Source of the DNA: CAIQJJ01 sp964606085
GTDB lineage: Bacteria > Chloroflexota > Anaerolineae > Anaerolineales > UBA4823
Reading direction: 5' to 3'
NCBI GenBank assembly: GCA_964606085.1
Contig: CAZSFD010000008.1
Span: 26,600 to 90,599 of the forward strand
Length of the DNA: 64,000 bases
Below are positions 1 through 8,670 of this stretch, in pieces. The position numbers were made by a program, and so were the translations under genes. Each line of letters begins with the position of its first letter. Position 1 is the first letter of the stretch. The notes under the pieces are model-generated. The model saw only the letters and a program-made list of their open reading frames with translations. It ran no database searches and was not told the origin of the DNA.

Positions 1-1655
1 CAGTTGGCGCTGCCATTTTCAAAGTTGGCGTTGACCACCAGGTTCGCGCCGCCACTGATGCCCACGAAGGCGTCATCCAGGTACATATCCTGCCCGGAGG
101 TGCCGTTGGTCAGGCGGAAGCCGACTTTGCTATTGCTGCCGCTGCTGAAGTTGACGGCGCATTCGCTGTAGGCGCTGCCAGCCGTGCAGCGCGTGGAGGC
201 TAACTGCGTCCCCCAGGCATCGGCATGAACGACGAGGTCCACCTGGCCGCTGCCTTTGATCCAGATGGCGGCCTTGTAGCTGGTGTTCGAGGTCACGCTA
301 ACCTGCTGGTGGACATTCTTCCAGTTGCCGGTGGAGTTGACCAGGCGCACCGCCCACGATCCGCTGCGAGCGTTGCCGCTGCCCGAAATGGTTGTGGCCG
401 TTGGCGGAATGGGGGTGTTGGTGGGCGGAACCGGTGTATGGGTGGGCGCAACTGGCGTGTTGGTAGGGGGAACAGGGGTATTGGTAGGCCCGCTGCCACC
501 GGGGTAAACCAGGCTGGCATGGTTGTTGTAGAAAGCCGTGCTGCCGCTGGCAATGTCATTGGCCAGCGTGCCGCAGCCATCTGAGCCAGCGCCGTTGGAT
601 GTCCACGACATCAGCCCTTGCCAGCCTTTGAGATAGGCGTTTTCGTGCGCCTGGGTCATGTTCATCAGCAGGTTCGAGCCATTGCCGCAGGTGCCAGCCG
701 TGCCATCGTAAATGCCCAGGCCGGGGTTCTCACCCAGCATGTTTAATTTATCGGTTGCCATGCCATATTCAGCCGGGGTCTTGTGGAAGGGTGATGACCA
801 GTATTGGTACATCCAGGAATACCAGTGGACAGAATAGAAATCGAGGCGGGCATCGGGGTCGTTGACCTGGGCCTGCAAGGCGCTGTCGCTGACTTTGTTG
901 CCCTGGCAGCCGGAACAGGCGCTGCCGTTGTATTTCACCATCGCCACCCCCACGGTGACCAGCACATTGCTGTTTTCGTGGATGTATTGGGCGCCTTTGG
1001 CAAAGTATTTTTGCAGCCGCGCCCAGGTGGCCGGGCCGCCTTCGGTATCTGCCGCCCAATCGGGTTCATTCATCAGGTCAATGGACCATAGATAGGGGTT
1101 GTCTTTATAGCGGCTGATGAAGGTTGCCAGGTAGTTGTTGATGTAAGAGTCGATGTTGGCGTCGCTGTTGATCCAGTTGCGCCAGCGCTGGTAGTTGGTA
1201 TGATAATCTTTGAAGTGATCGAATGACAGCAAGGTTGCCATGACGTAGACGCCCTTGCTTTGCGCCAGGCTGAAGAAATCGTCCAGGTTGTTCCAGTGGG
1301 CGGTGGTTGCGCCGGAGATGTAGCCGTTGCTGTCAATGTTGATGCCCACTTCACCGTTGCAGGTGATCCAGACCCGCGTGGCGTTGATCTTGGCCGCTTT
1401 CAGGGCGTCGAAGTGGCTGCTCCACCAGGCCGAATCATACTCGCCGCCAAAATCATTCCAGTTATCCCACGGCGTGTTGACGCCGTTCATCCAGATGCGC
1501 TGCCCCCCGGCCATAAACTGTCCATTCGAGATGGTAATGCGGTCGCCATAGGCAGCCTGCGCTTTCGAGGCTGGCTGCGTCAGCATCAGCCCGCCAAACA
1601 GCAGCAAAGATACCAGCAAAAGGGTGAAGAAACGAATAACGATGGGACGAAACAT
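1..1655 (-). CDS. Secreted GH5-type beta-glycanase with CBM (3' end outside window)
   Basis: The reading frame is open from an ATG at 1655 to the window edge, so at least 551 residues are present and the C-terminus is missing. A signal peptide occupies about residues 1-34, ending AQA. A TIM-barrel catalytic domain follows, with DLMNEP (acid/base Glu197) and LGENPG (probable nucleophile Glu309), as in GH5 mannanase/cellulase-like enzymes. A Thr/Pro linker with repeated NTPVPPT units (about residues 378-412) joins a CBM4/9-like module. A further copy seems to begin at the edge (NANFENG). It probably cuts beta-mannan or beta-glucan outside the cell; the substrate is inferred only from fold. An AAGGAG ribosome site lies just upstream of the ATG. 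The gene diverges from the STAND gene at 1810. Confidence 0.85.
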   Translation of the reverse strand, partial: MFRPIVIRFFTLLLVSLLLFGGLMLTQPASKAQAAYGDRITISNGQFMAGGQRIWMNGVNTPWDNWNDFGGEYDSAWWSSHFDALKAAKINATRVWITCNGEVGINIDSNGYISGATTAHWNNLDDFFSLAQSKGVYVMATLLSFDHFKDYHTNYQRWRNWINSDANIDSYINNYLATFISRYKDNPYLWSIDLMNEPDWAADTEGGPATWARLQKYFAKGAQYIHENSNVLVTVGVAMVKYNGSACSGCQGNKVSDSALQAQVNDPDARLDFYSVHWYSWMYQYWSSPFHKTPAEYGMATDKLNMLGENPGLGIYDGTAGTCGNGSNLLMNMTQAHENAYLKGWQGLMSWTSNGAGSDGCGTLANDIASGSTAFYNNHASLVYPGGSGPTNTPVPPTNTPVAPTHTPVPPTNTPIPPTATTISGSGNARSGSWAVRLVNSTGNWKNVHQQVSVTSNTSYKAAIWIKGSGQVDLVVHADAWGTQLASTRCTAGSAYSECAVNFSSGSNSKVGFRLTNGTSGQDMYLDDAFVGISGGANLVVNANFENGSAN

Positions 1656-1765
1656 ACGCAACTCCTTGGGAAAAATTGGGAAGGGATGGTTGGTTTATCT
1701 ATTGTAGAGAAAAGCAGGCACCGTAAAGCCCCAATAGCGTACCAATTCCATTTCATCGAATGGGT

Positions 1766-1771
1766 TATACT
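1766..1771 (+). promoter_or_regulatory. Putative -10 box of the STAND ATPase gene
   Basis: TATACT lies about 39 bases before the ATG at 1810. A TTG at 1771 would overlap this box, which argues for the ATG as the start. No clear -35 was seen. Confidence 0.4.
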
Positions 1772-1809
1772 TGCCCCATCACATCCCCACTAACTTCTCA
1801 AACCTGACC

Positions 1810-4407
1810 ATGCCCACCCAACCTTTTGAATGGGACGAAGACCATCTCAAGGCGCTGCTGCAACTGGCCCGCGCGCCCGCCAGCCTGCTGGCCGAACCCG
1901 CCGCGCAAGCCTGGATACGCGCCCAGGGTGGGCTGGGCGCTGTTCAGGCCGCGCTGCAAACCTGCCCGCTGCTCACCGAGCGCGAGCGCAATTTGCTGCG
2001 CGTCATCCTGCGCCACCCCGACCAGCTATCCGATTTCTACGCCAACCAACTGTCCATTGGGCGCAATACGTATTTCCGCTACCTGGCCCAACTGCTGCCC
2101 AAGCTCGTCCAACATCTCAACGAGGGCATGAACCCACTTCAGGCGGCCAGTTCAGCCACCAGCCGCATGCCCGTGCCGATCACGTCGTACATTGACTCAC
2201 ACGGGGCAGAAAAGGCCGTGGTCAACCTGCTGCATCAGCCCCAGGTGCGCCTGCTGACGTTGACCGGGCCGGGCGGCGTGGGCAAAACCCGCCTGGCGCT
2301 CCAATCTGCTGCCAGGCTGATCCCCCCCTTCGAGCGGGTGGCCTTTCTGTCGCTGGCCGCCATCGAAGAACGCAACCAACTGCCCAGCCAGATTGCCTAC
2401 ACGCTTAAATTGACCCAAGTCGCCGGGCAGTCGTTGATAGATGTGATCATCGCACACCTGCAAACCAGCAAAACCCTGCTCATTTTCGACAACTTTGAAC
2501 ATCTGCTGCCGGCCGCCACGCTGGTCAGTGAATTGCTGCAAGCCGTTCCCAGCCTGAGCGCCCTGGTCACCAGCCGCCAACGCCTGCATCTGTATGGGGA
2601 ATTTGAATACCCGGTGGCGCTGCTCTCGCTGCCGCCCATCACGCCGGTGCAAGCACCTGAAGAATTAATGCACTATGCCGCCGTGCGCCTGTTTGTCGAG
2701 CGCGCCCAGGCGGCGCAATATGGCTTCACGCTCAACCGCGACAACGCCGCCGAAATCGTCCAGATTTGCTATCACCTCGACGGCCTGCCGTTGGCCATCG
2801 AATTGGGCGCTTCGCAGGTCAGGAAGTTCACCACGGGGCAAATCCTGGCGCAACTGCAAGACCGCCTGGCTTTTTTGGCCGATGGGCCGCGCGACCTGCC
2901 TACCCGGCACCGCGCCCTGCGCAACACCATCGAGTGGGGCTACCGCCAACTCAACGCCGATGAGAAGGTTGTCTTCCAACGCCTGTCCGTTTTCGCTGAC
3001 AGTTTTTCGGTGCAGGCGGCCCGGGCTGTGTGCCAGTGCGATGATATCGAATCTATTCTGGATGGCCTCTTTGGGAAAAGCCTGCTGCTGGGCGAACCGT
3101 CGGGTAACGCTCAGGAAGCCAGCGGCCAGCGGATGACGATGCTGAACACGCTGCGTGAATATGCCCTGGAGCAATTGCAAGCCTCTCCAGATGCCGACGA
3201 AACCTACAGCAGTTACATACGCTTCTACGAACAGCAGATTTCTCAGACCGAGGCCGAATACTACAACCCCATGGCTGGCAGCGTTGAACACCAAAAAGCC
3301 CTGATGCAATGGTTCAAGCGCGAACACGCCAACATCCAGGCCGCGCTCAAGTGGGCGCTGAACAGCGGTCAGGTTCACCGGGCGGCGCACATCATGGGCG
3401 GGTTGTGGCGGTTCTGGCAAAACCTGGGCTACTACGATGAAGCCATCTACTGGCTGCAACGCATCCTGGCGCAATACCCCCCCTCCACCGCACCCGCATA
3501 CCTGAAACTTGTCTGGGCGGCCGGCTGGATTTACCGGCTCAAAAGCGAAAGCGATTTTGAACAAGCCCGCCACTGGTTCGAAAGCGGCCTGAAGCTGGCG
3601 CAAACCGCCGGAAACACCTATTTCATCTGCCTGTTGTCCCAGGGCCTGGCCGATGTCGAAAGCCGCACCAATCATTATGCCGAGGCCGCCAGCCTCTTCC
3701 GGCGCAGCCTGGCCCTGGCCGAAGCATTGCACAACGAGGAAGAAATCGCCTGGACGCTGATCGGGCTGGGGCGTGTGCTGCGCCATTTGAGGCAAACAGA
3801 TGAGGCACGCGCCTGCCTGGAACGCAGCCTGCACACCTTTCAGCGTATCGGCCATCACCTGGGGAAGATGAGCGCCCTGGGGCATATCGGACGGATCGCC
3901 TTACATCAGGGCCAACTGACCGATGCACAGGCCTTCTTGCAGCAGGCTTACGACCTCTCGTGCAACTTGTTTGACAAGCGCACCTCACACGCCGCTATGC
4001 TGCTCGAGGGCCTGATTTATACCGCCATGCAAGCGCAGCAATATGACCAGGCAGCTCAATTGATGAAAGAACTGTTTGAAATCTCCAAAGGGATACGCTT
4101 CACAGGCACGATCTACGGACTGGAATGCTGCGGCTGGCTGGCGGCACGGCATGGCGACGAACGAACAGCCGTGCAATTTTATGCTGGCGCGCACGCCTTC
4201 TACGTTGGCGAGACCAGCGGCTATTTGCAAGGTTCGATGTTCTGGGAACTGCGCCCGCAACAAGAGGCCGAGCGCGATGCCATGCTGCAACAACTTCGCC
4301 AGCAATTGCCCACGCATAGCTACCAATCCGCCTGGCAAGAAGGCCACGCCCGCGATTTGCGCGACATCTTGCAGCAGGCCATCCATTGGCTGCAAACCGT
4401 TCGGTAA
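1810..4407 (+). CDS. AfsR/MalT-like STAND ATPase with TPR repeats
   Basis: 865 residues from the ATG at 1810; the frame is open further up to a TTG at 1771, but that overlaps a likely -10 box. The N-terminal 120 residues hold a helical region (TERERNLLRVI and following) that could be a DNA- or partner-binding domain, but it is not a clear winged helix. An NB-ARC-type NTPase follows with Walker A GPGGVGKT near residue 153 and Walker B LLIFDN near 225. From about residue 480 to the end it is a helical TPR array. Proteins of this class act as signal-gated switches, often regulators. The ligand and target are unknown. It lies just upstream of the SpoIIE phosphatase, TrkA-like and P-loop genes and may share a unit with them. 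Confidence 0.85.
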   Translation: MPTQPFEWDEDHLKALLQLARAPASLLAEPAAQAWIRAQGGLGAVQAALQTCPLLTERERNLLRVILRHPDQLSDFYANQLSIGRNTYFRYLAQLLPKLVQHLNEGMNPLQAASSATSRMPVPITSYIDSHGAEKAVVNLLHQPQVRLLTLTGPGGVGKTRLALQSAARLIPPFERVAFLSLAAIEERNQLPSQIAYTLKLTQVAGQSLIDVIIAHLQTSKTLLIFDNFEHLLPAATLVSELLQAVPSLSALVTSRQRLHLYGEFEYPVALLSLPPITPVQAPEELMHYAAVRLFVERAQAAQYGFTLNRDNAAEIVQICYHLDGLPLAIELGASQVRKFTTGQILAQLQDRLAFLADGPRDLPTRHRALRNTIEWGYRQLNADEKVVFQRLSVFADSFSVQAARAVCQCDDIESILDGLFGKSLLLGEPSGNAQEASGQRMTMLNTLREYALEQLQASPDADETYSSYIRFYEQQISQTEAEYYNPMAGSVEHQKALMQWFKREHANIQAALKWALNSGQVHRAAHIMGGLWRFWQNLGYYDEAIYWLQRILAQYPPSTAPAYLKLVWAAGWIYRLKSESDFEQARHWFESGLKLAQTAGNTYFICLLSQGLADVESRTNHYAEAASLFRRSLALAEALHNEEEIAWTLIGLGRVLRHLRQTDEARACLERSLHTFQRIGHHLGKMSALGHIGRIALHQGQLTDAQAFLQQAYDLSCNLFDKRTSHAAMLLEGLIYTAMQAQQYDQAAQLMKELFEISKGIRFTGTIYGLECCGWLAARHGDERTAVQFYAGAHAFYVGETSGYLQGSMFWELRPQQEAERDAMLQQLRQQLPTHSYQSAWQEGHARDLRDILQQAIHWLQTVR

Positions 4408-4415
4408 CACGCCGC

Positions 4416-4457
4416 GAGAACGCCGAGAGAACAGCGTTCTCAGAGAACGCAGTTCTC
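4416..4457 (+). promoter_or_regulatory. Two tandem GAGAAC-N3-GTTCTC palindromes
   Basis: In the short gap after the STAND gene there are two perfect inverted repeats, GAGAACAGCGTTCTC (4427-4441) and GAGAACGCAGTTCTC (4443-4457). An extra GAGAAC half-site is at 4416. The centres are 16 bases apart. There is no T-run, so an operator pair is more likely than a terminator. The gene at 4492 would be the natural target. Confidence 0.55.
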
Positions 4458-4491
4458 CATTCACAATGAACATAGTAAAATGGGGGACATT

Positions 4492-5196
4492 ATGGAAATA
4501 CAAATCGCAGCAGCTAAGGTCAACAAATACGCCACCTCCGAAAGCGGCGATACCATTGAGGTCATTGAGCGACCCAACGGCGGCGTTTCGATTGTGATGG
4601 CCGATGGGCAAAGCTCAGGGCGAGGGGCCAAGACGCTGTCATCGCTGGCGGTGCGCAAGGTGTTGGCGCTCATTTCAGATGGCGTGCGCGATGGCGCGGC
4701 GGCGCGGGCCGCCTCAGATGCGCTCTTCACCGAGCGCAAGGGCAAGGTATCGGCCACGCTCAACATCATCTCTGCCGATATGCAAACCAGGACCCTCGTC
4801 ATCACCCGCAACAACCCGGTGCCCATGCAGATCGCCCACCACGAAACGATCACCTGTCTGTGTGATGAGAGCAAACCGATTGGCCTCTACCGCGACACCC
4901 GCCCTTCCATTTGCGAATGGCCGCTCGAAGCAGGGCTGACTGCCGTGGCCTACACCGACGGGCTGGTGCATTGCGGCTCACGCTACGGCGAACACCTCGA
5001 CATCGAACTCCATCTCAAAGCCTTGCTCGAAGAAGAACGCGCCTCGCCGCAGCACATCGCCGATTCGCTGCTCGAACAGGCCATCCAGCTTGACCAGGGC
5101 CGCCCGGTGGACGACATCAGCATCATTGTCTTGCGCGTGAGCAGTTTCGATGGCGATGCCGTGCGGCGCATGTCGGTGCGCCTGCCGCTGCGATGA
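4492..5196 (+). CDS. SpoIIE-type PP2C protein phosphatase
   Basis: About 234 residues. It matches the PPM/PP2C phosphatases of the SpoIIE/RsbU group: MADGQSSGRG (metal-binding Asp and Gly), AYTDGLVHCGSRYGE and a final DDISIIVLRV, all metal-site motifs. It consists of the catalytic domain alone, with no sensor or membrane segment. It would dephosphorylate Ser/Thr on a protein, typically an anti-anti-sigma factor, though none is encoded nearby. ATG at 4480 is also possible; 4492 is preferred because GGGGGA lies at proper spacing. Its stop overlaps the start of the next gene by four bases (ATGA), so the two are probably translationally coupled. Palindromes at 4427-4457 may regulate it. Confidence 0.8.
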   Translation: MEIQIAAAKVNKYATSESGDTIEVIERPNGGVSIVMADGQSSGRGAKTLSSLAVRKVLALISDGVRDGAAARAASDALFTERKGKVSATLNIISADMQTRTLVITRNNPVPMQIAHHETITCLCDESKPIGLYRDTRPSICEWPLEAGLTAVAYTDGLVHCGSRYGEHLDIELHLKALLEEERASPQHIADSLLEQAIQLDQGRPVDDISIIVLRVSSFDGDAVRRMSVRLPLR

Positions 5197-6266
5197 AAAA
5201 GCAACCCGCCCGAAAGACCATCTCAGCACGCTGGCGCGCATTGCGAGCCAGCCTGCGCGATACCCTGGTGCTGTTACGACAATTCGCCTGGCCGCTCCTG
5301 GCTTTTGCAATCACCGTCATCGGTGGGGGAACCCTCTATTATTTTTTAGCCGAACTCGCCGGCGAAAACCTGCACAACCTCCCCGAAGCCATTTATCGCG
5401 CCTTGTTGATGACCTTCTTGCAGGCGGGCGATTTTCCCAAAACCGGCTATCTCGAAATTTTCTACTTTGCCATGCCCATCATCGGGCTGGTACTCCTGGC
5501 CCAGGGCATGGCCGATTTTGGCGTGGTGTTCTTCAACCGGCGTTCGCGCAGCAAGGAATGGGAAATGGCCGTAGCATCTACCTATAACCGTCACATCGTT
5601 CTGATCGGCCTGGGGCATTTGGGCTTTCGCGTGGCCCGCCACCTGCATGAAATGGGGCAAGAGACCGTCGTCGTCGAAGTCAACCCCAACGCCGATCTGG
5701 TCGCGGCGATCAAAGAACTGGGCATTCCGGTCATCCACGATGACGGCGCCCGCATCAGCATCCTCGAAGCCGCCGGGGTAGCCAAAGCCCGCGCCATCTT
5801 GCTTTGCACGCAAAACGACAGCCTGAATTTGCAGATCGCCCTCAAGGCCCGGCGCATGAACCCCGGCATTGCCGTTGTACTGCGCATCTTTGAAGATGAG
5901 TTTGCCGAAGCGCTGCAAGACCAGTTTCACTTCACCGCCTTCAGCGCCACCGGCATGGCCGCCCCGGCCTTCGCCGCCGCCGCCGCCGGCATGGATATGA
6001 CCCGCCCGCTCACCATCGAAGGCGAAACGCTCAGCCTGGCGCGCCTGGCCATTGGCCCAAACTCTGCGTTGACCGTTTATACGGTTGGCGAGTTGGAAAC
6101 ACGCTTCAATGTCAGTGTTGTCTTGCTCCGGCGCAATGGCCAATCAGACCTGCACCCAGCCGCCGAAACGCTTTTGCTGCCTGGCGATTCCCTGGGCATT
6201 TTGGGCGGCCCCGGCGAACTGAGCCTGTTGAGCATGGGCAATCACGGCGAATTAGCCAGAAAATAG
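5193..6266 (+). CDS. TrkA/RCK-domain membrane protein (channel-like)
   Basis: 357 residues. Two hydrophobic segments (about residues 28-52 and 85-108) with a pore-loop-like stretch between them precede a cytoplasmic RCK domain starting at HIVLIGLGHLG (about residue 130, Rossmann nucleotide site). A TrkA-C-like domain ends the protein. The layout is that of a two-TM potassium channel with an RCK gate. However, the loop reads TFLQAGDFPKTGYLEIF and lacks the potassium selectivity signature TVGYGD, so conduction of K+ is uncertain. The ATG overlaps the stop of the phosphatase gene, so the pair may form one functional unit in which ion or nucleotide state is linked to protein phosphorylation. That link is inference. 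Confidence 0.8.
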   Translation: MKKQPARKTISARWRALRASLRDTLVLLRQFAWPLLAFAITVIGGGTLYYFLAELAGENLHNLPEAIYRALLMTFLQAGDFPKTGYLEIFYFAMPIIGLVLLAQGMADFGVVFFNRRSRSKEWEMAVASTYNRHIVLIGLGHLGFRVARHLHEMGQETVVVEVNPNADLVAAIKELGIPVIHDDGARISILEAAGVAKARAILLCTQNDSLNLQIALKARRMNPGIAVVLRIFEDEFAEALQDQFHFTAFSATGMAAPAFAAAAAGMDMTRPLTIEGETLSLARLAIGPNSALTVYTVGELETRFNVSVVLLRRNGQSDLHPAAETLLLPGDSLGILGGPGELSLLSMGNHGELARK

Positions 6267-6274
6267 GCCCCATC

Positions 6275-6649
6275 TTGCCAGACGATTCAACGCCTGATCC
6301 GAAACAGCTTAAAATTGGTCTCGTGGGACCGTGCGGGGCGGGAAAAACCACGATTGCTCATTTATTGCGCCAAAACGGATGCACACGCGTCAAACACATT
6401 GCCCAGGAACACTCCTTTGTCCCGGCCATGTGGCAGCGCCTGGTGGCCCCCGATGTGCTGGTTTTTCTGGATGTTTCCTACGAAAACACGGTCAAACGCC
6501 GCGCCCTCCATTGGACGCCACACGAATATGACGAGCAAATCCACCGTCTGCGCCACGCCCGCCAGCACGCCGACCTGGTGATAGACACCAACTCCCTGGC
6601 CGCGGAGGATGTGCTGCGCCGTATTCTGCTATTTTTACAAGAACGGTAG
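6275..6649 (+). CDS. Small P-loop NTPase/kinase-like protein
   Basis: About 124 residues, starting with TTG at 6275; the frame is open a little upstream but has no better start. It has Walker A GPCGAGKTT near residue 18 and then a short alpha/beta core with VLVFLDVSYENTVKRR. It resembles small nucleotide- or shikimate-kinase-like P-loop proteins. The substrate cannot be told. It sits 8 bases after the TrkA-like gene and is probably the last gene of that operon. Its stop codon lies inside a hairpin shared with the convergent Rrf2 gene. Confidence 0.65.
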   Translation: MPDDSTPDPKQLKIGLVGPCGAGKTTIAHLLRQNGCTRVKHIAQEHSFVPAMWQRLVAPDVLVFLDVSYENTVKRRALHWTPHEYDEQIHRLRHARQHADLVIDTNSLAAEDVLRRILLFLQER

Positions 6650-6667
6650 GGCGAAATTCGCCTTACC
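6645..6667. terminator. Shared hairpin between convergent genes
   Basis: GGTAGGGCGAA (6645-6655) pairs with TTCGCCTTACC (6657-6667) with one G-U pair. It overlaps the stop of the P-loop gene and reaches the stop of the Rrf2 gene, so it probably serves as a bidirectional terminator. It also belongs to the GTAGGGC-type repeats that recur in this window. Confidence 0.5.
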
Positions 6668-7131
6668 TAAATTCCCCCGCCATCTTGCCACGCCTGCTCA
6701 TTCACCGGCTGGTTCGATAGCGGGCGACCGGCGTAGACATCCGCTAACGTGGCCTGTTCCATCAGGCGAGCCGTCAGGTTACGGATTTCGAGGAAGACCC
6801 GCCGAAAACGGCAGACCGGCTCCTGGCTGCAAGCCTGATACTCTTTGACCGAGACACAATGAATGGGGGCGAGGATATTATCGAAATAGCGCACCACCTG
6901 GCCCAGGGCAATCTGCTCAGGCGGCAGGGCCAGCGAGTATCCGCCATTTTTGCCCGGCAGACTGTCTACCCAGCCCTGCGATTTGAGATCAAGCATGATG
7001 TGTTCGAGAAAGCGTTTGGGCACCTCATTGCGCTCGGCCAATTGGCGAATGGAGACCGGCTGGCGGCCATAAAATTCCACCAATGTAAACAAAACCCGCA
7101 AGGCATAATCGGTCTGGCGCGAAATTTTCAT
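6667..7131 (-). CDS. Rrf2-family transcription regulator (CymR/IscR-like)
   Basis: 154 residues from ATG 7131. The N-terminus MKISRQTDYALRVL and the HTH region (IRQLAERNEVPKRFLE) are typical of Rrf2 proteins. Three cysteines in HCVSVKEYQACSQEPVC (about residues 90-107) lie where IscR and related members bind an Fe-S cluster. The start overlaps the permease stop by four bases (ATGA), so the gene is the last of the ABC operon. An Rrf2 protein beside a sulfonate-type transporter suggests control of sulfur supply, as CymR does in Bacillus; this is inference. A possible binding site is the imperfect palindrome at 9748-9769 beside the operon promoter. An upstream GTG at 7143 is less likely. Confidence 0.85.
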   Translation of the reverse strand: MKISRQTDYALRVLFTLVEFYGRQPVSIRQLAERNEVPKRFLEHIMLDLKSQGWVDSLPGKNGGYSLALPPEQIALGQVVRYFDNILAPIHCVSVKEYQACSQEPVCRFRRVFLEIRNLTARLMEQATLADVYAGRPLSNQPVNEQAWQDGGGI

Positions 7132-7916
7132 GCCAACCCCCAACGCTCACGCACACGCCGCTCGATCACGCCAAACAGCCAGCGGTCGCTGATCAATCCC
7201 AGGGCGATGATCACGCCAATGACCGCCATCACCTGGCTCATATCGTTGAGTTCGCGGCCCATCATCAGCAACTTACCCAGGCCGGGCAGCGTGTAGAGCA
7301 ATTCGCCGGCCATCAGCGACCGCCAGGCGAACGACCAGCCCAATTTCATGCCGGTGATGATGGATGGCAGCGCCGCCGGAAAAATCACCGAAGCATATAG
7401 ACGCAACCCACGCGCCCCCAGGTTGCGCGCCGCCTGCATGTAGACCGGGGCCGTGTTGCGAATGCCATCTTCTGTAGATTGGGTGATCGAAAAGACCGCC
7501 CCCATCACCACCACGAACAGGATCGCCCGCTGGTTCAGGCCAAACCACAGCAACGCCAACGGCAGCCAGCAAATGCTGGGCAGCGTCTGCATCCCCATCA
7601 CCAGCAGGCCAAAGGTTTCTTTCAACCAGCGCACCTGGGCCAGCAAGATGCCCAGCACCAGCCCAATCACCAGCGCGATCAGATAGCCTTCGATCAGCCG
7701 CCACAAACTGCCCTGGATGGCGATCCAAAACGTGCCTTTGCCAAAGCCAACCAGCAAAGCCTCGGCCACCGATGAGGGCGGGGGGAAAATGTATTCCGGC
7801 CACAAGCGCAAGCGGCACAGCAACTCCCAAAACAGAAATAATCCGACCAGAAAAGCCAGGCGCAGCGCCCACTGGCGGGGGGTATTCAAGGGCAGGCGTT
7901 CAGCCAGCTTTTTCAT
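7128..7916 (-). CDS. ABC transporter permease, SsuC/TauC type
   Basis: 262 residues with about six hydrophobic segments. The cytoplasmic EAA loop, which docks the ATPase, is at about residues 163-185 (AARNLGARGLRLYASVIFP). It belongs to the BPD-type permeases for nitrate, sulfonate and taurine. Its first 17 bases overlap the ATPase gene upstream. With the binding protein (8667-9698) and the ATPase (7900-8670) it makes a full importer. The substrate cannot be fixed from sequence. The Rrf2 gene at the end of the operon favours an organosulfur compound. Confidence 0.88.
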   Translation of the reverse strand: MKKLAERLPLNTPRQWALRLAFLVGLFLFWELLCRLRLWPEYIFPPPSSVAEALLVGFGKGTFWIAIQGSLWRLIEGYLIALVIGLVLGILLAQVRWLKETFGLLVMGMQTLPSICWLPLALLWFGLNQRAILFVVVMGAVFSITQSTEDGIRNTAPVYMQAARNLGARGLRLYASVIFPAALPSIITGMKLGWSFAWRSLMAGELLYTLPGLGKLLMMGRELNDMSQVMAVIGVIIALGLISDRWLFGVIERRVRERWGLA

Positions 7917-8670
7917 GGATCGCCTCCTGACTCAACTTCAAATCCACCGCCACCCGGCGGGCCACCTCGGTCGTGACCGTATCTTCGATCTGGCGCGGGC
8001 GCGGCAGTTCGATGCGATGCGTTGCCACGATGCGCCCCGGATGCGCCGACATCACCAGCACACGGTCGCCCAGCACCACCGCCTCACGCACGTTATGGGT
8101 GATGAAAACGACCGTTTTGCCCGTTTTTAGCCATACTTCTTGCAATTCGGTGTGCAGCAGGTCGCGCGTGATGGCGTCTAGCGCGCCAAACGGCTCATCG
8201 AGCAGCAGCACCGCCGGATCAACGGCCAGCGCCCGGGCCAGGGCCACACGTTGCTTCATGCCGCCCGAAAGCTCATGCACCCACGCATGGCGGAATTTCT
8301 CCAGATGAACCATATTCAGCAAGCGTGTAGAAATCGCCGCGCGCTCGGCAGGCGGCAGCCCTTTCATGCGCAAACCAAATTCCACATTGGCCTGCACATT
8401 CAGCCAGGGGAACAGCGCCGCATCCTGGAAGATCATCACCCGGCCCGGATCGGTGCCATGCACCGGCTGCCCGCCAAGCAAGATTTCACCACTGGAGGGG
8501 GCTTCGAGGCCAGCCAACAGCCTGAGCAGCGTGCTTTTGCCGCACCCCGATGGGCCGATAATGCACAGAAATTCTCCAGCGGCGATGGTCAGGTCAACGC
8601 GTTCCAGCGCGGTCACCCTGCCGCGCCGGGTTTCAAAGTATTTTTGGGCGGCGCGGATTTCGATTTTCAT
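7900..8670 (-). CDS. ABC transporter ATP-binding protein, SsuB/TauB type
   Basis: 256 residues. All ATPase motifs are present: Walker A GPSGCGKST near residue 39, signature LSGGMKQR near 137, Walker B VLLLDEPF near 157 and the H-loop ITHN near 188. MIFQDAALFPW is the Q-loop typical of the nitrate/sulfonate group. The start overlaps the stop of the binding-protein gene by four bases. It would drive uptake through the permease encoded next. Confidence 0.9.
   Translation of the reverse strand: MKIEIRAAQKYFETRRGRVTALERVDLTIAAGEFLCIIGPSGCGKSTLLRLLAGLEAPSSGEILLGGQPVHGTDPGRVMIFQDAALFPWLNVQANVEFGLRMKGLPPAERAAISTRLLNMVHLEKFRHAWVHELSGGMKQRVALARALAVDPAVLLLDEPFGALDAITRDLLHTELQEVWLKTGKTVVFITHNVREAVVLGDRVLVMSAHPGRIVATHRIELPRPRQIEDTVTTEVARRVAVDLKLSQEAIHEKAG

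Noticed and set aside
2665..3885. A 406-residue minus-strand frame inside the STAND gene
   Set aside because: It is the reverse shadow of the ATPase/TPR region, with no recognisable motif and no start signals.
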